Assembly (NCBI RefSeq): GCF_900120195.1
Contig: NZ_LT635539.1
Location: 316,830-380,829, forward strand
Direction: 5' to 3'
Source of the DNA: Blautia sp. Marseille-P3087
GTDB taxonomy: Bacteria; Bacillota; Clostridia; Lachnospirales; Lachnospiraceae
DNA length: 64,000 bases
Each line of letters starts with the position of its first letter. Positions within the stretch are counted from its first letter, which is position 1. The notes beneath the pieces were generated by a model. The model saw only the letters and a list, made by a program, of their open reading frames with translations, had not been told where the DNA came from and did no database searches. A program made the translations under genes and the position numbers. Below, one piece after another: positions 27,243-35,245 of this stretch.

Positions 27243-27769
27243 TGAGAAGCAAGATTGTGCTGCTTGTGACGACAGTTGTCTGTTTTCTGATTCAGTCGAC
27301 TGTGTTGCATCTGATATCTATTGGTTCGATCACACCTAATCTGCTGCTGATTCTCTGTGTTTCCATGGGACTTATGCGGGGGCGTAAGGTGGGCTTATGG
27401 ACAGGCTTTTTCAGCGGTCTTCTGATAGATCTGTTTTATGGATCTGTATTTGGTTTCTATGCACTGATCTATATGTATGTCGGCTTTTTCAGCGGTTACG
27501 CATTTCGTATTTATTATGATGATGACATTAAAGTGCCGATCATGCTGACAGTGATCATGGATACATTTTACAATCTTGCAGTATATGGACTGCAGTTTCT
27601 GCTTCGGGGAAGACTGGGACTGGGTACATATTTTACAAGAATCATCGTTCCGGAAGTTTTTTACACAGTGTTCCTTACTGTGATCGTGTATCGGATTTTT
27701 CACTATATTAACTATCATTTCATGAGCGCAACAAGGAAAGAAAGTGAGTCTATTTGGGTACTAAAATAA
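27242..27769 (+). CDS. mreD: Rod shape-determining protein MreD
   Basis: The 175-residue, very hydrophobic protein has about five membrane segments, the normal MreD layout. I use ATG 27242, inside the mreC stop (TGATG); GTG 27239 is an alternative, and both lie behind GGAG. The 3' end overlaps the PBP2 gene by 16 bases. It acts in the elongation complex. Confidence 0.92.
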   Translation: MRSKIVLLVTTVVCFLIQSTVLHLISIGSITPNLLLILCVSMGLMRGRKVGLWTGFFSGLLIDLFYGSVFGFYALIYMYVGFFSGYAFRIYYDDDIKVPIMLTVIMDTFYNLAVYGLQFLLRGRLGLGTYFTRIIVPEVFYTVFLTVIVYRIFHYINYHFMSATRKESESIWVLK

Positions 27770-30663
27770 AAAAACTATTCAAAAAAATTCAGTTAAAGAG
27801 AACGTCTGTACTTCTTCTTGTCTTTTTTCTTATGGCATTTGTACTGATCAGACAGTTATTTAATCTCCAGATCATTCAGGGAGAAAACTATATAAATGAG
27901 TTTCAGACAAGAACGACTAAGACACGTGTGCTTAAGAGTACCCGTGGAAATATTTATGACAAAAATAATAAACTCATCGCGTCAAATGTTCTGTCGTATT
28001 CTCTTACATTTGAGGACAACGGAACATATGATACAACAAGGGAAAAGAACCTCACATTGAACGGGGTTGCATATAAAGTATTAAAGATCCTTGCATCCAA
28101 CGGAGATTCGTTGTCGAATTCTTTCCATATTCAGCTGGATAAAGACGGAAATTACAGTTTTGATGTAGATGAAGGATTTACACTGAACCGATTTCGGGCG
28201 GATATTTACGGTCATGCTCTGATCGATGATCTGACGGAAGATGAGGCAGATGCAACGGCGGATGAGATGATGAGTTATCTTACCGGAAACAAGGGATTTT
28301 CTATTGTTCTTTATGGAGATAATGCTTACACAGATGCAGAGTTGAAGCAATACGGCCTTCCAAAAGAACTTACGAAACAGGAAATCCTGAATATTGCAAT
28401 CATGCGTTATGAACTCAGCACAAACAGTTTCCAGAAATACATGGCAGTTACGATTGCGACCAATGTCAGTGAAAGTACAGTTGCTGCTGTAATGGAAAAT
28501 CAGAATGAATTACAGGGTATTGATGTGCTGGAAGATTCTGTCCGTCAGTATGTAGATGATGACAGCATGGGACCTCTTCTCGGTTATACCGGACGTGCAT
28601 CTGCGGAAGAGCTGGAAAGTCTCAAAAAACAAAATTCAGATTATTCCAATGATGCGATCATTGGTAAAGCCGGCATTGAACAGTATATGGAACTTCAGTT
28701 ACAGGGCAAAGACGGCCAGGAAACAGTTACGGTCGATAACCTTGGTAAAGTACTTAAGATTGACAATAATACAACCGTAGAACCGGTTGCCGGAAATGAC
28801 GTCTATCTTTCTGTAGATTCTGACTGGCAGAGTGCTATTTATCAGATTCTGAAACAGCGTGTGGCAGGTATCCTTCTGAATAAGATCGAGGCAGTCAAAG
28901 AATATGATTATGAAGGTGAAAATGATGCCAGCCGGATCATCATTCCGATTTATGATGTTTACAATGCACTGATTTCCAACAGCGTGATTGATATTGATAA
29001 ATTCAGTGACGAGAAGGCCTCCGATACAGAAAAAAATCTTTATGCCAAATTTCAACAAAAGCAGCAGGAAGTTTTTGATACAATAACTAACAGGCTGACA
29101 AGTTCAAATCCGGCAGCCTACAAAGATGAAAGTAAAGAAGTACAGGAATATTTAAGTTATATCTGTGATACGGTTCTGAGAGATACACTTGGTGTCATTG
29201 ACAAAAATGCTGTAGATACTTCTGATGCGACTTATCAGGCATGGGCGAATGACCAGAGTATCAGCCTGAAAGATTATCTGAATTATGCAGCGAGCCAGAA
29301 CTGGATCAATATTTCGGTAATCTCTCCAAAAGGAGAATATCTGGATTCCCAGGAAATTTATCAGGCGTTGACGGATTATGTGATAGATTATCTGAAGACA
29401 GATACCGGATTTTCAAAACTTCTGTATAAATACCTGCTTATGAATGATCAGATCTCCGGGCAGCAGATTTGTCTGGTGCTGTATGAACAGGGCGTTCTGT
29501 CAAAAGAAGATAACTGTTATGAAAATCTGGCTTCCGGTGCAATGTCGGCATATGATTTTATGATCAATAAGATTTCTGATCTTGAGATTGAACCGGCACA
29601 GCTGGCACTGACTCCGTGTTCTGCATCTGCGGTAGTTACAGATGCAAAGACCGGTAAGGTACTGGCATGCGTTTCTTATCCGGGATATGACAACAACCGT
29701 CTCAGTAACAACATGGATACATCTTATTACACGAAACTTGCACTTGATCAGTCGAGTCCGTTCTTTAATAAGGCAACACAGCAGACAACAGCACCTGGTT
29801 CTACTCTTAAGCTTCTGTCCGCGGTCACTGGTATGATGGAAGGCATTATTGATGATGGCACTTATTTTGACTGTACAGGTGAATTCGATTTGGTAACACC
29901 ATCTATCTGGTGCTGGAATAAGCAGGGTCATGGACCACTTGAAATCAGAGGGGCAATCGAACAGTCCTGTAACTATTTCTTTAATATGGTCGGTTTTCTT
30001 GCAGGCAAGAATTCAGACGGAGATTTTTCTGAGAACTTAAGTCTGACGAAACTTCAGAAATATGCATCAGAGTTTTATCTGGACAAAAAGAGCGGGATCG
30101 AGATTTCTGAGGCATCACCACATGTTTCAGACAGCAAAGCGGTACCGTCTTATATTGGACAGGGTAACCATCTGTTTACAACAACACAGCTGGCCCGTTA
30201 TGCAACAGCACTTGCCACTTCCGGAACAGTCTATGATCTGTCACTCCTTGATAAGGTAACTGATGCACAGGGCAAAACGATTGAAGAATATGCGCCATCA
30301 GTTGCAAATGAGATGAGTGATGTTCCGAGTAATGTATGGGAAGATATTCATGACGGTATGCGTCGAGTGGTAGAAACTCATGAGCAGTTTAACGGGCTGG
30401 GAGTGACATTATCCGGTAAGACAGGTACAGCGGAGCTTGATATTTACCATCCGAACCATGGTCTTTTTATCGGATATACTACATCATCCGAGTCAAATGA
30501 ACCGGAATATTCTATTGCAGTCAGAATTGCGAACGGCTATACTTCCGGTAATGCATGTCTGACAGCAAATGATATATTAAAATATATTTACAATCTGGCA
30601 GATGAAGATACCATTCTGACAGGCTATGCCTCCAGTGATACCAGTAATACATCAAATGACTGA
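27754..30663 (+). CDS. mrdA: Class B penicillin-binding protein 2
   Basis: A 969-residue transpeptidase of the elongation complex. One membrane segment (about 17-37) is followed by the dimerisation domain and then the transpeptidase domain with STLK (S682), SCN (about 737) and KTGT (about 889). It is longer than E. coli PBP2 (about 630) because of an insert at roughly 360-620, a size usual in Lachnospiraceae. TTG 27754 is the likely start, with AGTGAG upstream and a basic N-terminus just before the membrane segment. Beta-lactams would target it. Confidence 0.93.
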   Translation: MGTKIKKLFKKIQLKRTSVLLLVFFLMAFVLIRQLFNLQIIQGENYINEFQTRTTKTRVLKSTRGNIYDKNNKLIASNVLSYSLTFEDNGTYDTTREKNLTLNGVAYKVLKILASNGDSLSNSFHIQLDKDGNYSFDVDEGFTLNRFRADIYGHALIDDLTEDEADATADEMMSYLTGNKGFSIVLYGDNAYTDAELKQYGLPKELTKQEILNIAIMRYELSTNSFQKYMAVTIATNVSESTVAAVMENQNELQGIDVLEDSVRQYVDDDSMGPLLGYTGRASAEELESLKKQNSDYSNDAIIGKAGIEQYMELQLQGKDGQETVTVDNLGKVLKIDNNTTVEPVAGNDVYLSVDSDWQSAIYQILKQRVAGILLNKIEAVKEYDYEGENDASRIIIPIYDVYNALISNSVIDIDKFSDEKASDTEKNLYAKFQQKQQEVFDTITNRLTSSNPAAYKDESKEVQEYLSYICDTVLRDTLGVIDKNAVDTSDATYQAWANDQSISLKDYLNYAASQNWINISVISPKGEYLDSQEIYQALTDYVIDYLKTDTGFSKLLYKYLLMNDQISGQQICLVLYEQGVLSKEDNCYENLASGAMSAYDFMINKISDLEIEPAQLALTPCSASAVVTDAKTGKVLACVSYPGYDNNRLSNNMDTSYYTKLALDQSSPFFNKATQQTTAPGSTLKLLSAVTGMMEGIIDDGTYFDCTGEFDLVTPSIWCWNKQGHGPLEIRGAIEQSCNYFFNMVGFLAGKNSDGDFSENLSLTKLQKYASEFYLDKKSGIEISEASPHVSDSKAVPSYIGQGNHLFTTTQLARYATALATSGTVYDLSLLDKVTDAQGKTIEEYAPSVANEMSDVPSNVWEDIHDGMRRVVETHEQFNGLGVTLSGKTGTAELDIYHPNHGLFIGYTTSSESNEPEYSIAVRIANGYTSGNACLTANDILKYIYNLADEDTILTGYASSDTSNTSND

Positions 30664-30757
30664 TGTGTCTTCCGAAAGAGATCTTTCCGGAAATGGCAGA
30701 AAAAGCTACGCAGGAGAATACCAGAAGTCTGGAACATATTTTCAGGAGGGAACAAAA

Positions 30758-31546
30758 ATGGGAGAAGTCATAGTAGTAACATCCGGCAAGGGTGGAGTCG
30801 GTAAAACGACAACAGTTGCGAATCTCGGAACAGGCCTTGCCATGCTGAACAAAAAAACAGTCGTAGTAGATACCGATATCGGACTTCGTAATCTGGACGT
30901 TATTCTTGGTCTGGAAAACAGGATTGTATATAATCTGGTGGATGTCATCAACGGAAGCTGCAGACTGAAACAGGCATTGATCAAAGACCGACGCTATCCG
31001 GATCTGTTTTTGCTTCCGTCAGCTCAGACGAAGGATAAGTCTGCTGTTTCACCGGAGCAGATGATCAAACTGACAGATGAACTCAGGGAAGAATTTGATT
31101 ATGTCCTTTTGGACTGTCCTGCAGGGATAGAGCAGGGATTTCGGAATGCGATAGCGGGAGCTGATAAGGCAATCGTAGTGACTACTCCGGAAGTGTCAGC
31201 AATTCGCGATGCAGACCGAATTATCGGACTTCTGGAGGCATCGGACCTTCGAGACATCCATCTGATCATAAACCGCTTAAGACCAGATATGATTGCCAGG
31301 GGTGATATGATGTCTGTGGATGATGTAACAGAAATTCTTGCTGTGGATCTGATCGGAACTATTCTTGATGATGAGCAGATTGTTGTGGCTGCCAATCAGG
31401 GAGAGCCGCTGTCCGGACAGAATTCTCAGGCAGAAGAAGAATATAAGAATATCTGCCGGAGAATTCTCGGGGAGGAAGTACCGTTTGCGGAGCTGAAACA
31501 GAAAAAAGGTATGTTCAGGAGATTAAGCGATATCTTTCATAAATAG
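30758..31546 (+). CDS. minD: Septum site-determining ATPase MinD
   Basis: The 262-residue ParA/MinD ATPase has the deviant Walker A KGGVGKT (11-17), DTDIGLRNLD and DYVLLDCPAG. The C-terminal amphipathic membrane-targeting helix is KGMFRRLSDIF. ATG 30758 has AGGAGGG eight bases upstream; the longer open frame from 30626 overlaps mrdA and is not used. minE follows, but minC, which normally precedes minD here, is missing; the 94-base gap contains no gene. Confidence 0.95.
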   Translation: MGEVIVVTSGKGGVGKTTTVANLGTGLAMLNKKTVVVDTDIGLRNLDVILGLENRIVYNLVDVINGSCRLKQALIKDRRYPDLFLLPSAQTKDKSAVSPEQMIKLTDELREEFDYVLLDCPAGIEQGFRNAIAGADKAIVVTTPEVSAIRDADRIIGLLEASDLRDIHLIINRLRPDMIARGDMMSVDDVTEILAVDLIGTILDDEQIVVAANQGEPLSGQNSQAEEEYKNICRRILGEEVPFAELKQKKGMFRRLSDIFHK

Positions 31547-31594
31547 ACAGTTGATTCTGTTTCCGTTAAGCTTCGTTAAAGGAGGGTGTTCCCT

Positions 31595-31861
31595 GTGAAA
31601 TCTGTCAATAAGATAAAAGGCCGTTCGGCAGAATACGCAAGAAAGAGGATGACACTTCTTCTTGTGTCGGAACGGCTTGACTGCTCTCCGCAAATGATAA
31701 ATATGCTGAAAAACGATTTGATCCGTACCGTAAAAAAATATATTCCAGTGGATGAGAAGGGGGTTAATATCTGTATTACACAGGAACCTCCGATCATTCA
31801 TGCAAAGATACCGGTACGGTCTGAAAATAAAGGAATACAGGAAAATGATAAAACAATATAA
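31595..31861 (+). CDS. minE: Cell division topological specificity factor MinE
   Basis: An 88-residue MinE that stimulates MinD ATPase and drives Min patterning. The SAEYARKRMTLLLVSER segment (about 9-25) is the MinD-contact helix, and the C-terminal dimer domain contains CITQEPPIIHAKIPV. The start is GTG 31595, nine bases after GGAGG; a GTG at 31586 overlaps that site. It overlaps rodA by 17 bases. Confidence 0.92.
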   Translation: MKSVNKIKGRSAEYARKRMTLLLVSERLDCSPQMINMLKNDLIRTVKKYIPVDEKGVNICITQEPPIIHAKIPVRSENKGIQENDKTI

Positions 31862-33005
31862 ATTAAGATTTTACAATTTCAGACTGGTAATATTTTTGCT
31901 GGCAATCAGTACGTTTGGTATTATACTGGTCGGAAGCGCAAGAGAGGATCTGATGACCAAGCAGCTTGCCGGAGTTATTATCGGTTTTATTATTATGGTA
32001 ATCCTTTCATTGATGGATTATTCATGGATTTCAAATTTTCAGTGGATCATGTACGGCGCCAATATCGTTTTGCTTCTGATTGTGCGTCTGTTTGGTGATT
32101 CGGCTAACGGTGCGGCAAGATGGATTGATTTTGGTTTTATTCGATTTCAGCCGACTGAGCTGTCAAAGATTATAATAATATTGTTTTTTGCACGATTTTT
32201 TATGGATCATGAGGAAGACCTGAATACGGTTCGGACACTGGCAAAATCTGTAATTCTTCTGGCAATCCCGCTGATTCTTATTTATGAACAGCCGGATATG
32301 AAAAATACACTGATGATGCTTGCTGTATTTTGTATTCTGATCTATATTGCAGGATTGAGCTATAAGGTCATTGGCGGAATGTTTCTGATCATAATCCCGC
32401 TTTCTATTATTTTTTTATCAATTGTTGTTCAGCCGGATCAGAATCTGATCAAAGATTATCAGAGAAAACGTATTATGGCTTTCCTTTATCCAGAGAACGA
32501 AGAATATGGCGACGATATTGAACAGCAGAATAACTCCAAGACAGCAATTGCTTCGGGTGAACTGATCGGCAAAAAACTTTCCGGAGATAAAGAAGTGGCC
32601 TCTGTAAATGAGGGGAACTTCGTATCAGAGAATCAGACAGACTTTATTTTTGCTGTAGCCGGTGAGGAATATGGTTTTATGGGATGCTGTGCAATCGTCC
32701 TTCTGCTGCTGGCAATTTCGGTAGAATGTATTCGGATGAGCCTCAGGGCAAAAGACCTGTCGGGGAAGATTATATGCTGCGGTATGGCAAGTATTGTATC
32801 ACTCCAGAGTTTCCTGAATATCTGCGTGGCGACAGGAATTGCACCAAATACCGGTACACCGCTTCCTTTTGTCAGTTATGGACTTACGTCTCTTGTGAGT
32901 CTTTATATTGGTATGGGACTGGTATTGAATGTAGGACTTCAGAGCAGCGCCTACAATAAAGAAATCCGCAAGAACACGATCGATAAGAAAGAGGATTATT
33001 TATGA
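31845..33005 (+). CDS. rodA: RodA/FtsW-family peptidoglycan glycosyltransferase
   Basis: The 386-residue polytopic SEDS protein polymerises lipid II in side-wall growth with PBP2. It has about ten membrane segments. SEDS signatures are WIDFGFIRFQPTELSK near residue 91 and the C-terminal ATGIAPNTGTPLPFVSYG. ATG 31845 lies inside minE; a longer frame from 31752 is a shadow of minE. It ends with a four-base ATGA overlap to the carboxypeptidase gene. Confidence 0.93.
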   Translation: MIKQYKLRFYNFRLVIFLLAISTFGIILVGSAREDLMTKQLAGVIIGFIIMVILSLMDYSWISNFQWIMYGANIVLLLIVRLFGDSANGAARWIDFGFIRFQPTELSKIIIILFFARFFMDHEEDLNTVRTLAKSVILLAIPLILIYEQPDMKNTLMMLAVFCILIYIAGLSYKVIGGMFLIIIPLSIIFLSIVVQPDQNLIKDYQRKRIMAFLYPENEEYGDDIEQQNNSKTAIASGELIGKKLSGDKEVASVNEGNFVSENQTDFIFAVAGEEYGFMGCCAIVLLLLAISVECIRMSLRAKDLSGKIICCGMASIVSLQSFLNICVATGIAPNTGTPLPFVSYGLTSLVSLYIGMGLVLNVGLQSSAYNKEIRKNTIDKKEDYL

Positions 33006-34150
33006 CAGAAAGACAGCAAAAAAGAAATACAGCAGGACAGGGACAGCGACGCAAAACAGCAAGACCGGAGCAATTGACCAGAAAAGCTCCTGAAACGGCA
33101 CGTCTGCAGGCGCGCAGAAATCCGAGAAGAACTCCGAGAATACGCAAAATGCGCCGGAAACGTATAAAAAGTACGGTTATACTGGTACTTTTTCTGTTAG
33201 TTGTTTTTGCTGGTGCATTCGGTGGCTTTTATGTCCTCAGAGGAGGCAGTATTTCCACTCCGGCGCAGGCATATGACATTACCAGAGAATTTCAGCATCA
33301 GAGTCTTGTAGGAACCAGTCAGAGAGCATCAGCATTTGCGGCGGATCTCTGTGTGGTAGACGGGGATCAGCCAATGGATTCTGTATCGCTGGAAGATGGA
33401 CAGGAGGGCGTTTTGCTGGATTTGAAAGATAAATCCGTGTTATTTGCCAAAAGTGCATATGAGCGTGTATATCCGGCCAGCATCACAAAAATCATTACAG
33501 CACTCCTTGCGTTTAAGAACAGCAACATGGATGATGTAGTGACAATTTCACAGGAAAACATTACATTAGAGGAGGGTTCTCAGGTAGTAGGATTTCAGGA
33601 AGGTGATCAGGTGACAATGGATCAGCTGGTACATTGTCTTCTTGTTTATTCCGGAAATGATGCTGCATCTGCAATTGCGACACACGTAGGTGGTACGACA
33701 GAGAATTTTGTTTCCATGATGAATGAGTATGCTGCTCAGCTTGGATGTACAGGAACTCATTTTACGAATCCACATGGGTTGCAGGATGAAAACCATTATA
33801 CAACACCATATGATATTTATCTGATGTTGAAAGAGGCATTGAATTATCCGGAATTTACAGAGATTACACAGATGCCGAGTTATACTGTTACATTTACACA
33901 CAGTGACGGATCAGAGGACAGTGTGGCACTGACTGCAACGGACCATTATCTGACGGGCGAGGCAAATGTGCCGAAAGGTGTTACAGTTCTTGGAGGAAAG
34001 ACCGGTACGACAAACAGTGCGGGTAACTGCCTGGCGTTACTCAGCCAGAATTCTTATGGCTCTCCATATATTTCGATTGTTATGGGAGCATCAAGTAAAG
34101 AGCTTCTTTACCAGCAGATGACATCACTCCTTGAAAAAATAAATCAGTAG
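33002..34150 (+). CDS. D-alanyl-D-alanine carboxypeptidase, membrane-anchored
   Basis: The 382-residue S11 (DacA/DacF) peptidase trims the terminal D-Ala of peptidoglycan stems. The N-terminal 55 residues are very rich in Arg, Lys and Gln, then one membrane segment (about 58-80), so it is a type II membrane protein rather than a secreted one. Catalytic motifs are SITK (S160), SGN (about 216) and KTGT (about 333). It is the last gene of the mre-min-rod operon and replaces the mgsA gene often seen after rodA in Clostridia. Confidence 0.92.
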   Translation: MTERQQKRNTAGQGQRRKTARPEQLTRKAPETARLQARRNPRRTPRIRKMRRKRIKSTVILVLFLLVVFAGAFGGFYVLRGGSISTPAQAYDITREFQHQSLVGTSQRASAFAADLCVVDGDQPMDSVSLEDGQEGVLLDLKDKSVLFAKSAYERVYPASITKIITALLAFKNSNMDDVVTISQENITLEEGSQVVGFQEGDQVTMDQLVHCLLVYSGNDAASAIATHVGGTTENFVSMMNEYAAQLGCTGTHFTNPHGLQDENHYTTPYDIYLMLKEALNYPEFTEITQMPSYTVTFTHSDGSEDSVALTATDHYLTGEANVPKGVTVLGGKTGTTNSAGNCLALLSQNSYGSPYISIVMGASSKELLYQQMTSLLEKINQ

Positions 34151-34163
34151 ATACAATAGACAA

Positions 34164-34199
34164 AAGCCTTTACTGTTCAACTGTTTACAGTAAAGGCTT
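34164..34199 (+). terminator. Perfect 13-pair hairpin after the mre-min-rod operon
   Basis: AAGCCTTTACTGT at 34164-34176 pairs perfectly with 34187-34199. Only a weak AAAATTT follows, so termination may be partial. Confidence 0.55.
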
Positions 34200-34228
34200 A
34201 AAATTTCACAAAAAGTTACATTTATCTA

Positions 34229-34257
34229 TTGAAATTTGAGATAAAATGCACTATAAT
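34229..34257 (+). promoter_or_regulatory. Promoter of the P-loop protein gene
   Basis: TTGAAA at 34229-34234 and TATAAT at 34252-34257 are spaced by 17 bases. The leader is about 60 bases, with GGAGG at 34311-34315. Confidence 0.75.
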
Positions 34258-34323
34258 ACAAACATATTAATTATCGTTTTTGTTCAAAATTAATATTATA
34301 TTGTGTCTAAGGAGGAAAACAGG

Positions 34324-34743
34324 ATGGTTGAACTGATCGTAGGTAAGAAAGGTAAGGGCAAAACAAAAGTACTGTTAGACAAAGTGAACGGCGCAATTAA
34401 AGAAGCCAATGGCAGCATTGTTTACTTAGATAAAAGTGCAAAACATATGTATGAATTAAATAATAAAGTTCGTCTGATCGATGTATCTGGATATCCGATT
34501 AAGAATGCAGACGAGTTTGTAGGATTTGTTTGTGGTATTATTTCTCAGGATCATGATCTTGAGCAGATTTATCTTGACAGTTTCCTGACAACAGCGAAAC
34601 TTGAGGGACAGGATGTTACAAATGCATTAGAGCAGTTAAGTGCAGTTGGCGAGAAGTTCAACGTAAAATTTGTTGTAAGTATGTCTCTTGACAAAGAAGA
34701 AGTTCCTGCTTCCTTACAGGACAAGATTATTACAGCATTATAA
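34324..34743 (+). CDS. Small P-loop protein of unknown function
   Basis: The 139-residue protein begins with a Walker A motif, GKKGKGKT (about 7-14), and has an acidic stretch LEQIYLDSF (about 80-88) that could be Walker B. It has no membrane segment. Similar small proteins in Lachnospiraceae are sometimes labelled PilT-like, but there is no pilus context and I do not support that name. The start has GGAGG eight bases upstream. It is monocistronic, between its own promoter and a strong terminator, just before the mgtE leader. Confidence 0.7.
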   Translation: MVELIVGKKGKGKTKVLLDKVNGAIKEANGSIVYLDKSAKHMYELNNKVRLIDVSGYPIKNADEFVGFVCGIISQDHDLEQIYLDSFLTTAKLEGQDVTNALEQLSAVGEKFNVKFVVSMSLDKEEVPASLQDKIITAL

Positions 34744-34810
34744 ACCGTAAAAAAGAAATTCGGGATTAGTCTTTTTAAACCATATAAGGTACATATGATG
34801 GGGTAATCAG

Positions 34811-34844
34811 AGAGGATTCTGTTGGGGGACAGGATCCTCTTTTT
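34811..34844 (+). terminator. Strong intrinsic terminator after the P-loop gene
   Basis: Bases 34811-34822 pair with 34829-34840 (12 pairs, one G-U) around a G-rich six-base loop, followed at once by a T-run. Confidence 0.85.
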
Positions 34845-34883
34845 GTGCAATTATATTGTGCAAATTGTATAGTTGATCAAGCG

Positions 34884-34912
34884 TTGACTTTTAAGAAGGC
34901 ATACGTTATAAT
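34884..34912 (+). promoter_or_regulatory. Promoter of the mgtE leader
   Basis: TTGACT at 34884-34889 and TATAAT at 34907-34912 are spaced by 17 bases. Transcription should start near 34919, about 330 bases before the mgtE ATG. Confidence 0.75.
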
Positions 34913-34956
34913 GTGTACGTCAAAAAAGAATTCTAAAGTAAAGGCAGGTGAACAGA

Positions 34957-35046
34957 ATGGATAATTGTGATTCTCACGGGCGAAGTAGTTACACAGGACA
35001 GAAATTAAAAGCAGTCTGTGAGTACAGTTACTACATTCTGTTTTAA
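34957..35046 (+). CDS. Possible 29-codon leader peptide of mgtE
   Basis: ATG 34957 follows AGGTGA (34946-34951) by five bases. The frame runs 29 codons to TAA at 35044-35046, right after the closing helix of the leader. The peptide begins MDNCDSHGRSSY and ends in EYSYYILF, rich in Tyr and Ser. Its limits coincide with the folded region, so translation would open the closing helix. It could equally be a chance frame inside a structured RNA. Confidence 0.35.
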   Translation: MDNCDSHGRSSYTGQKLKAVCEYSYYILF

Positions 35047-35134
35047 TTTGGTTATTATTCTCTTTTTCATTTCCAGATAATTTTCTGTTCTGTAAAAATC
35101 CCTGAACACAATTAAGTTCAAATCAGATATTTGA

Positions 35135-35163
35135 CATGTTTTGCAGAAAGACATGCTTTTTTT
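35135..35163 (+). terminator. Terminator inside the mgtE leader
   Basis: CATGTTTT at 35135-35142 pairs with AAGACATG at 35148-35155 (eight pairs, one G-U), followed by C and seven T at 35157-35163. It lies 83 bases before the mgtE start, in the position of an attenuator. Confidence 0.65.
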
Positions 35164-35245
35164 GTGTTGCCATGTTTATTGATGGCAGCTTCTATGGCTA
35201 TGCCTTTTTGTACGATTATTATGGGAAAAAAGGAGGAAATACAGA

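Larger units (their letters stand above)
34913..35245 (+). promoter_or_regulatory. Long structured leader of mgtE, candidate attenuator
   Basis: AACAGAATG at 34951-34959 pairs perfectly with CATTCTGTT at 35034-35042 and closes a multibranch fold. Inside are GTGA/TCAC (34967-34977), TAGT/ACTA and CACAG/CTGTG (34992-34996 with 35016-35020). Bases 35083-35089 (TTCTGTT) can pair instead with 34951-34957. Bases 35082-35087 can also pair with CAGAAA at 35144-35149, in the loop and 3' arm of the terminator. Leader, exclusive pairings, terminator and a Mg2+ transporter gene together look like a riboswitch or uORF attenuator. I could not fit the M-box consensus. Confidence 0.55.

Noticed and set aside
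30664-30757. Remnant of minC
   Set aside because: The gap is too short and codes for nothing similar to MinC.
34913-35245. M-box (ykoK) Mg2+ riboswitch before mgtE
   Set aside because: Only AGGTGA resembles the M-box start; I could not find the rest of the conserved core in order. A covariance-model search is needed to be certain.
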